Positions 7,942 through 12,638 of a stretch of 12,638 nt of DNA are shown here, piece by piece. The stretch's first letter is position 1. Every line of letters begins with the position of its first letter. The DNA is from DAITMV01 sp046318595 (GTDB lineage Bacteria; Pseudomonadota; Gammaproteobacteria; Burkholderiales; Burkholderiaceae_B). The notes under the pieces are model-generated. The model searched no databases. It had not been told where the DNA came from and saw only the letters and a program-made list of their open reading frames with translations. Position numbers and translations under genes: made by a program. Location: NCBI GenBank assembly GCA_046318595.1, contig JBKCTV010000059.1, forward strand, positions 1 through 12,638. The letters run 5' to 3'.

Positions 7942-8013
7942 GTAAAAGCAGCTTAGGAAGTAAAAGCAGCTTACGAAGTAAAAGCAGCTTACAAGATAAA
8001 AGCAGCTTACGCG
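7942..8013. repeat. Four 18-base direct repeats
   Basis: Units begin at 7942, 7960, 7978 and 7996. All contain TAAAAGCAGCTTA; the first base is G, G, G, A, and the last four vary (GGAA, CGAA, CAAG, CGCG). Spacing is exactly 18 bases, with no gaps. The array starts 14 bases after hairpin copy 2 and ends 24 bases before the DUF882 stop. Each unit contains AAGC-A-GCTT, a 4-bp inverted repeat. The period fits iterons, a transcription-factor array or slippage-expanded sequence; nothing nearby suggests a replication origin. Confidence 0.85.
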
Positions 8014-8037
8014 CTACCAGCGACAGCGACGCAAAAA

Positions 8038-8670
8038 TCAACCCCGCCAGGCGCGCTCGACGCCCGTGTCAGCATGAATCCAACCGCCGCCCCGCGAGCC
8101 AACCCGAAAATAAAACCCGACCCCGCCGCTTTTGAAACCTTGAATCAGCGTTCCGAGAATTTCCGGATGCAGGCCGTTCAACCGAAAATCGGCAGCCTTG
8201 CCCTGCATATGAAGCGATTGACGAGCCGCCGGCAGCCCGGCTTCGATCAGGCGCATATTCGTCTGCGGGGTCCGGTACCCCGAAGTGATTTCGATGGGCG
8301 CACTGAACCCGTAACGGCGTACGAACGCCTGAGCGGCCCACAGGGTGTCGATCAACTGCGGGTCCATGCGAGTGACCTGATTGGCCTGGACATCGCGCAG
8401 CAACTCGCAAATCTCGGCATACGCCGTGGGATTGCGGCTGCCGTCTTTCCAGTACTGCAGCTCCAGCCGGTCGCCGGACTGCGGACGGACCAGTTGCAAA
8501 GTGCGCGGCTGTGTCCAGAACGACAGGTCGACCAAGGACGCATCGAACAAATCCGGCGGCGGCATATTGGCGCTTTGCGCCCAGGCGCCGGTAGCACGCA
8601 GCGAATCCGCTACACCAACCAGCGCCAGAGTTGAAACGGCTTTTATAAAAGAGCGACGATTTTCCAGCAT
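8038..8670 (-). CDS. YcbK/MepK-like DUF882 (peptidase M15_2) protein, Tat-exported
   Basis: Probable periplasmic murein-active metallopeptidase; E. coli MepK (YcbK) cuts peptidoglycan cross-links. It has 210 residues. The N-terminus NRRSFIKAVSTLALVGV (4-20) is a twin-arginine signal (RRxFIK), with likely cleavage after the AWA at 29-31. The catalytic domain shows the family order: EITSGYRTPQTN (127-138), SLHMQGKAADFR (152-163, zinc ligands H154 and D161) and GGVGFY then WIHADTG (182-187, 198-203, ligand H199). All three predicted zinc ligands are present. The start ATG at 8670 lacks a clear Shine-Dalgarno. It is divergent from gltX with a 65-base gap, and followed by the repeat-rich spacer, so it is probably transcribed alone or weakly into the transporter operon. 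Confidence 0.92.
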   Translation of the reverse strand: MLENRRSFIKAVSTLALVGVADSLRATGAWAQSANMPPPDLFDASLVDLSFWTQPRTLQLVRPQSGDRLELQYWKDGSRNPTAYAEICELLRDVQANQVTRMDPQLIDTLWAAQAFVRRYGFSAPIEITSGYRTPQTNMRLIEAGLPAARQSLHMQGKAADFRLNGLHPEILGTLIQGFKSGGVGFYFRVGSRGGGWIHADTGVERAWRG

Positions 8671-8699
8671 ATTTGTGACTTAATGATTTACTTGAACTT

Positions 8700-8705
8700 T
8701 ATAAT
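8700..8705 (+). promoter_or_regulatory. -10 box for the gltX-metZ operon
   Basis: A perfect TATAAT lies 30 bases before the gltX ATG in the AT-rich 65-base divergent gap. The -35 is poor: GTGACT at 8675-8680 with a 19-base spacer. The same bases read TATTAT on the minus strand (8701-8706), 30 bases before the DUF882 ATG, so the two divergent promoters may overlap. Confidence 0.5.
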
Positions 8706-8735
8706 ACCGCTTTTAGCCACAAAAAAGATATTTTC

Positions 8736-10157
8736 ATGGCAAACCCGGCCCCAGCGACGGCGGTCCGCACCCGCTTCGCACCCAGCCCCACCGGCATGCT
8801 GCACCTCGGCGGCGCCCGCACAGCCCTGTATGCCTGGGCGTTTGCCCGTCATCACGGAGGGCAGTTCATTTTGCGGATCGAAGACACCGACCTGGAACGC
8901 TCCACTCCGGCCGCCGTACAAGCGATTCTCGATGGCGTCGATTGGCTGAAGCTCGATTATGACGAAGGCCCCTATTTCCAAATGCAGCATCTGGGCCGCT
9001 ATCGGGCCGTTATTGCCACGATGCTCGACAGCGGTGCGGCGTATCGCTGCTATTGCACCCCCGAAGAAGTCGAAGCCATGCGCGAAACGCAGCGCGCGCA
9101 GGGTTTGAAGCCACGCTACGACGGCCGGTGGCGCCCAGAGACCGGAAAAACCTTGCCCCCGGTACCGGCCGGTGTGCAGCCGGTGGTGCGTTTCCGTAAC
9201 CCCAGCGAGGGGCTCGTCGCCTGGAACGATATGGTCAAAGGCGAGATCGCGATTGCCAACGACGAGCTGGACGACCTCGTCATCGCCCGGGCGGATGGTA
9301 CGCCGACTTACAACTTTTGCGTCGTGGTCGACGACTGGGACATGCGCATCACGCACGTTATCCGCGGCGACGACCACATCAACAATACCCCGCGGCAGAT
9401 CAACATTCTGCAAGCGCTCGGCGGCGAACTGCCGATTTACGGCCATTTGCCGATGATTCTCGGCCCCGACGGCGAAAAGCTGTCCAAGCGGCACGGCGCG
9501 GTCAGCGTGATCGAATACGACAAGGCCGGTTTTTTACCGGAGGCCATGCTCAACTACCTGGCGCGGCTCGGCTGGAGCCATGGCGACGACGAGCTGTTCG
9601 ACCGTGCGCAGCTGATCGCCTGGTTCGACGGCAGCCACTTGTCGAAGTCCGCCGCCCAGTTCGACCCAGCCAAACTGGCCTGGATGAATGCGCAATATCT
9701 CCATCGACAAGCACCGGAAACCTTGCTCGACTGGGTCAAACCCCGCCTGAATGCCCTGGGCATCGACAGCCTGAACGGGCCGCCATTGCGCGACGTGCTG
9801 GCCCTGGTGCGCGAACGCGCGCAGACGGTTCAGCAACTGGCCGAGGAAGCCGCGTTGTTTTACCAGCCGCTCGGCGATATCAGTGCGGTATTGACGCCGC
9901 TGCTGGATGCCGAGGTCGAGGCCGCGTTGCACACCCTGCAGGCACAATTGAGCGGCCTGGACGACTGGTCCAAGGAAACCCTGTCGACCACGCTCAAAAC
10001 CGTACTAAAAACGCATCAGCTCAAAATGCCGCGGCTGGCGATGCCGCTGCGCGTTCTGTTGACCGGCCGCACCCAGTCGCCATCGATCGATGCGGTCATG
10101 GCCCTACTCGGCCCGGATGCCGTTCGACAACGACTACGACAAGGATTGACGCCATGA
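8736..10157 (+). CDS. gltX: Glutamate--tRNA ligase (GluRS)
   Basis: Class I aminoacyl-tRNA synthetase charging tRNA-Glu; cytoplasmic, essential. It has 473 residues, the usual length. The ATP-site HIGH motif is H23-L-G-G within FAPSPTGMLHLGGARTALY, and the KMSKS motif is K248-L-S-K-R. Family blocks also present: LRIEDTDLERST, YDEGPY, DELDDLVIARADGTPTYNFC, VIRGDDHINNTPRQI and MLNYLARLGWSHGD. The C-terminal anticodon-binding region is complete and ends MPLRVLLTGRTQSPSIDAVMALLG. In the zinc-site region only the first pair of ligands is kept (C105, C107); the second pair found in E. coli is replaced (RYDGRWRP), so zinc is probably not bound, as in many GluRS. The ATG is preceded only by a weak AAAGAT. 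The stop overlaps metZ by four bases. Confidence 0.97.
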   Translation: MANPAPATAVRTRFAPSPTGMLHLGGARTALYAWAFARHHGGQFILRIEDTDLERSTPAAVQAILDGVDWLKLDYDEGPYFQMQHLGRYRAVIATMLDSGAAYRCYCTPEEVEAMRETQRAQGLKPRYDGRWRPETGKTLPPVPAGVQPVVRFRNPSEGLVAWNDMVKGEIAIANDELDDLVIARADGTPTYNFCVVVDDWDMRITHVIRGDDHINNTPRQINILQALGGELPIYGHLPMILGPDGEKLSKRHGAVSVIEYDKAGFLPEAMLNYLARLGWSHGDDELFDRAQLIAWFDGSHLSKSAAQFDPAKLAWMNAQYLHRQAPETLLDWVKPRLNALGIDSLNGPPLRDVLALVRERAQTVQQLAEEAALFYQPLGDISAVLTPLLDAEVEAALHTLQAQLSGLDDWSKETLSTTLKTVLKTHQLKMPRLAMPLRVLLTGRTQSPSIDAVMALLGPDAVRQRLRQGLTP

Positions 10158-11368
10158 ACGACGACCGCATCTCAGACGACTGGCACGCCGACACCATTGC
10201 GGTGCGCGCCGGCACCTACCGCAGCGACCAGGGCGAACATTCCGAAGCGCTTTTTTTAACATCGAGCTTCGTGTTCGCGTCGGCCGCACAGGCGGCGGCA
10301 CGCTTTTCTGGCGCGGAGGAAGGCAATGTTTACGCGCGGTTCACCAACCCCAGCGTGACGATGTTCGAGGAACGGCTGGCACGGCTCGAGGGCGGCGAAG
10401 CCTGCCTGGCGACCGCATCCGGCATGGCCGCGATCGCCACCGTCTGCCTCGGTCATTTGTCGAGTGGCGATCACATCGTGGCGTCGCACAGCATTTTCGG
10501 CTCGACGCTGCAATTGTTCAACAACGTCCTGACGCGGTTCGGCATCACGACCACCCTGATCGACGGCGCCGATGTCGCCGCCTGGGCCGCTGCGATTCGC
10601 CCCAACACCAAAATACTGTTCGCCGAAACACCGTCCAACCCACTGACCGCCATCATCGACATAGCGGCCGTCGCAGCCGTGGCCAGGCGTGCAGAAGCCC
10701 TGCTCGTGGTCGATAACTGCTTTTGCACCCCTGCCTTGCACAAGCCGCTGGCACTCGGCGCCGACGTCATCATTCACTCCGCCACCAACTACCTCGACGG
10801 CCAGGGGCGCGTGCTCTGGGTCGCCATCGTCGGTCGACGGGCGTGTCTCAACGAAAAATGCCTGCCCATCTTGCGCACCGTGGGGCCGGCGTTGTCGGCC
10901 TTCAATGCCTGGGTATTGCTCAAGGGCCTGGAAACACTATCGATTCGCATGGAACGGCAGTCGGCCAATGCGCTGGCGCTGGCGCTCTGGCTGGAGCGCC
11001 AGCGTGGCGTGCGGCAGGTGCTGTATCCCGGCCTGGCATCCCATCCACAGCATGCATTGGCGCTGCGCCAGCAAAGCACCGGCGGTGCCATCGTGTCCTT
11101 CGAAGTGGTGGGCGATACGCCCGAACAGGCCTGCGCCAACGCCTGGAGGGTCATCGACGGGACGCGACTACTGTCGATCACGGCCAATCTGGGCGACACC
11201 CGCACGACCATCACGCACCCAGCCAGTACGACGCACGGCCGAATCAGCGCACAAGCCCGGCAGGCAGCGGGCATTCAAGAAAACTTGCTACGCATCGCCG
11301 TCGGGCTCGAACATATTCAGGACATTCAAAACGACTTGGCCAGGGGCCTGGGCGATCTGACGCAATGA
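10154..11368 (+). CDS. metZ: O-succinylhomoserine sulfhydrylase-like protein (MetZ) lacking the PLP lysine
   Basis: By family, MetZ makes homocysteine from O-succinylhomoserine and sulfide in methionine synthesis, using PLP. It has 404 residues, full length for the Cys/Met metabolism PLP family. Expected motifs are present: NVYARFTNPSV (Y60, R62 of the neighbouring subunit), ATASGMAAI (87-94), AETPSNPL, VVDNCFCTPAL (D187), GPALSAFNAWVLLKGLETL, and NLGDTRTTITHPASTTHGR. The Schiff-base segment, normally SATKYLDGQGR, reads SATNYLDGQGR: codon 212 is AAC (Asn). Ten residues on, the usual Gly-Gly is W222-V223. As written the protein should not form the internal aldimine. It could be an inactive paralogue, a decaying gene or carry sequence errors; the rest of the frame is intact and conserved. 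Start ATG 10154 overlaps the gltX stop (ATGA), with AGGA eight bases upstream. Confidence 0.9.
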   Translation: MNDDRISDDWHADTIAVRAGTYRSDQGEHSEALFLTSSFVFASAAQAAARFSGAEEGNVYARFTNPSVTMFEERLARLEGGEACLATASGMAAIATVCLGHLSSGDHIVASHSIFGSTLQLFNNVLTRFGITTTLIDGADVAAWAAAIRPNTKILFAETPSNPLTAIIDIAAVAAVARRAEALLVVDNCFCTPALHKPLALGADVIIHSATNYLDGQGRVLWVAIVGRRACLNEKCLPILRTVGPALSAFNAWVLLKGLETLSIRMERQSANALALALWLERQRGVRQVLYPGLASHPQHALALRQQSTGGAIVSFEVVGDTPEQACANAWRVIDGTRLLSITANLGDTRTTITHPASTTHGRISAQARQAAGIQENLLRIAVGLEHIQDIQNDLARGLGDLTQ

Positions 11369-11372
11369 TGAT

Positions 11373-11720
11373 TCAAACGGACTGGACAGCCCGCACCGGG
11401 GCGACGGTCGCTTGCAGGCAGCTCTGCACGGCGGCATAAGCAGTCAAGGCAAACAAGGTCTGCGCCGTCGAGTCTGGCCGATGCCGGCGGCGTTCTTCGT
11501 CCATCAAAATCAGAAGCAAAGTGGATGTCGCGGAAAACTGCGTCAGGCGTCCAACCAGGTACAGCGCGTTTTCCGCGCCGGACGAGCCAGGCAATACCGG
11601 CGCCGGGCCGCTAGAGGAAGCACCAGCGGCGGCGCCAAGCACGCCGACCGAACCAACGGACAAGCCAAGAGCCGGGCCAATAGACAAACCCAGGCCACCG
11701 CCAATCGACGCAACCGACAT
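11373..11720 (-). CDS. Small Gly/Ala/Ser-rich protein of unknown function
   Basis: 115 residues, no family recognised. The start ATG at 11720 has GGAG six bases upstream, the same spacing as two of the transporter genes, which favours a real gene. Residues 2-45 are low-complexity and glycine-rich with a regular pattern (IGGGLGLSIGPALGLSVGSVG). The rest looks globular and helical: ENALYLVGRLTQFSATSTLLLILMDEERRRHRPDSTAQTLFALTAY, split by a charged DEERRRHR turn. No signal peptide or confident membrane helix. It ends four bases beyond the metZ stop, tail to tail. The Gly-rich head could suggest an exported or self-assembling peptide, but there is no supporting context. No promoter seen. Confidence 0.6.
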   Translation of the reverse strand: MSVASIGGGLGLSIGPALGLSVGSVGVLGAAAGASSSGPAPVLPGSSGAENALYLVGRLTQFSATSTLLLILMDEERRRHRPDSTAQTLFALTAYAAVQSCLQATVAPVRAVQSV

Positions 11721-12056
11721 ACCACACTCCAGATGAACGACATAACCCTGAGTGGCAGTTTTTGAATGGGAAGTTCCCGCAAAAACGCAAGCGTCGGAAA
11801 GCGCTCCCGTTTTCGTAGGCCGGCGGCGGCCGCTTACTCAGAAAATCAACGAAGACCCCCATGCCGGGCTCTGGCGTAACGTCAGCTAGTCAAGAAAAAG
11901 TGGAACTGTGACCCAGATTATCGTTACAGAAAAAAGGTGACACCTGACAGAACACCTATTTTTGGGGATTTTTTCCGCGCAAATAAGGTGTCAATCTGTG
12001 TGGCGCGGGGTTGCGGGCGATTAAAGATGGCTAATTTTTTCAACAATTTAGAAGGT
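11721..12056. other. Intergenic stretch between the small gene and IS remnants
   Basis: About 340 bases without a convincing gene. The part from about 11890 is clearly AT-richer than the genes around it and has short dyads. A short palindrome, GGGAAGTTCCC, lies at about 11769-11779. This stretch should contain the promoter of the small gene, but none was recognised. Confidence 0.5.
11938..11993. repeat. Inverted repeat TGACACCT / AGGTGTCA
   Basis: TGACACCT (11938-11945) and AGGTGTCA (11986-11993) are perfect 8-base inverted arms around 40 AT-rich bases. A weaker dyad, CTGTGAC (11906-11912) with GTTACAG (11923-11929), lies just before. Could be an IS end remnant or regulatory sites. Confidence 0.4.
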
Positions 12057-12076
12057 CACTACTGTCCGGTTAAAAA
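12057..12076. mobile_element. Probable terminal end of the IS4-family remnant
   Basis: The bases ACTGTCCGGTTAAAAA (12061-12076) span the transposase stop (TAA at 12070-12072). GTCCGGTTAAA-type ends are, from memory, typical of this IS4-family group, and the element should finish at about this point. The opposite inverted repeat is not in the window and no target duplication could be tested. Confidence 0.4.
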
Positions 12077-12498
12077 TCGAACAAGATCAATTGGTTAGCG
12101 CTGCCTGGCAGGTCGGTTTGAGGCGCATCGAGCTGCAAGGCGCATGAAAGCTGGGTTTTCTCAAAAACGGACACCGACAATATCTGTAGACATGTGTAAA
12201 GTGAGGCATCGAGTTGAAGCTCCTTTTTGACGATGGCGATGAGCACATAGGTGGCCACGGCACACCACACCTGCGTCTTCACCGCATTCTCGCTGGTGCC
12301 GAGAAACTTCTTGATGCGCAGGTGCTGCTTGATCCACTTGAAGAAAAGTTCGACTTGCCATCGCTGCTTGTACAGCGCGCAGATCGTCAGCGCGGGGAGC
12401 GCTGTGTTGTTGGTCAGAAAGACCAGCGTCTTGCCCGAGTCCGGGTCTTTGAATCGAATGCGGCGCAGATGCTCGGGATAGTCTCGCGCAGCGTAGAA
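12070..12498 (-). pseudogene. IS4-family transposase, C-terminal fragment
   Basis: 142 residues in one open frame, the last third of a DDE transposase. It reads ARDYPEHLRRIRFKD, then VFLTNNTALPALTICALYKQRW, then VELFFKWIKQHLRIKKFLGTSEN, and ends NQLILFDF. The family YREK signature is exact: Y, two residues, R, three, E, six, K in YKQRWQVELFFKWIK (coding bases 12328-12372), so the catalytic Glu remains. The frame is blocked upstream by a TGA at 12499-12501, just where recognisable IS4 sequence ends. The N-terminal and central catalytic Asp residues are missing, so it is not functional. Confidence 0.85.
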
Positions 12499-12638
12499 TC
12501 AGCCGCGGCGAATCGTGACGCGCCTGGAGTTCGGCAGTCAAGGTAACAACCCGCGGTTCGTCGTCACCAACCTCGACCACCCGGCCAAACTGTTGTACGA
12601 CGGACTCTACTGCCAGCGTGGCGAGGCAGAGAACCGCA
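12497..12638 (+). pseudogene. IS1380-like transposase fragment, runs off the window
   Basis: From about 12500 the plus strand, opposite to the IS4 piece, reads PRRIVTRLEFGSQGNNPRFV (12503-12562), then VTNL, LYDGLYCQRGEAENR. This resembles the IS1380-family block RRVIAKVE, GANPRFVVTNL, LYxxxYCARGxMENRIKE. The frame is closed on the left by TAG at 12494-12496, and there is no transposase start or terminal inverted repeat, so this is an internal fragment joined to the IS4 piece. It continues past 12638, and how much of the 3' part survives is unknown. Confidence 0.7.

Larger units (their letters stand above)
7429..8037. other. Non-coding, repeat-rich spacer
   Basis: About 600 bases between the minus-strand DUF882 gene and the transporter operon. 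Open frames run through it on both strands, but their products look like translated repeats (Leu-rich or Ser/Lys-rich runs) with no recognisable family. It contains the three repeat systems listed separately. The part next to the binding-protein gene (7440-7500) is AT-richer and is the natural place for the operon promoter, but I see no convincing -35/-10 pair. No clear terminator for DUF882 was found apart from the hairpins. Confidence 0.6.

Noticed and set aside
7942..8013. CRISPR array
   Set aside because: Repeats are contiguous 18-mers with no spacers, and there are no cas genes in the window.
7829..8041. Leucine-rich 70-residue frame (minus) starting at a TTG that overlaps the DUF882 stop
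   Set aside because: Its repeats (KLLLL) are a translation of the 18-base DNA repeats and of hairpin copy 2; rare start, no Shine-Dalgarno, no family.
11611..11862. Minus-strand frame beginning MGVFVDFLSKRPPP, slightly like a LysR C-terminus
   Set aside because: Resemblance covers only about eight residues; the rest overlaps the small gene in another frame and is Trp/Arg-rich nonsense.
12161..12580. 139-residue frame (minus) starting MVEVGDDEPRV
   Set aside because: It is the antisense of the IS1380-like fragment joined to an out-of-frame reading of the IS4 piece; both are explained better by the two pseudogenes.

Overview
The window is GC-rich chromosomal DNA from a Gram-negative bacterium, most likely a beta- or gammaproteobacterium. 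The clues are an arabinose-5-phosphate isomerase of LPS (Kdo) synthesis, a discriminating-type bacterial GluRS, a MetZ-type O-succinylhomoserine sulfhydrylase, a Tat-exported YcbK/MepK-like protein and a lipoprotein-type peptide-binding protein. I cannot name the genus from sequence alone.

Left block (1-7428, all on the minus strand): a tightly packed peptide-type ABC transporter operon, read right to left. It encodes a family 5 substrate-binding protein, an OppB/DppB-like permease, an OppC/DppC-like permease with a long N-terminal extension, and a double-ATPase subunit in one polypeptide. Junctions are a 4-base ATGA overlap, 3 bases and 1 base. After a 49-base gap comes kdsD, whose 3' end lies outside the window. 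The binding protein is predicted to be anchored at both ends.

Middle block (7429-8735): a 600-base non-coding stretch rich in repeats. It holds an imperfect 21-base tandem pair, two inverted copies of a hairpin unit with identical flanks but different, still-paired stems, and four 18-base direct repeats. Next to it is a DUF882/peptidase M15-like gene on the minus strand. Its short AT-rich upstream gap is shared with the divergent gltX.

Right block (8736-12638): gltX and a metZ-like gene overlap by four bases and read on the plus strand. The MetZ-like protein has Asn where the family has its PLP-binding Lys, and Trp-Val where a Gly-Gly pair is expected. A small Gly-rich unknown gene ends tail to tail with it. 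Then comes an AT-richer stretch with dyads, and finally IS debris: the C-terminal part of an IS4-family transposase on the minus strand, abutting a fragment of an IS1380-like transposase on the plus strand.

The window is mostly ordinary housekeeping and transport genes. The best candidates for something new are the altered active site of the MetZ-like protein, the covarying hairpin pair, and a hairpin over a Shine-Dalgarno-like site at the junction between the two ATPase halves.
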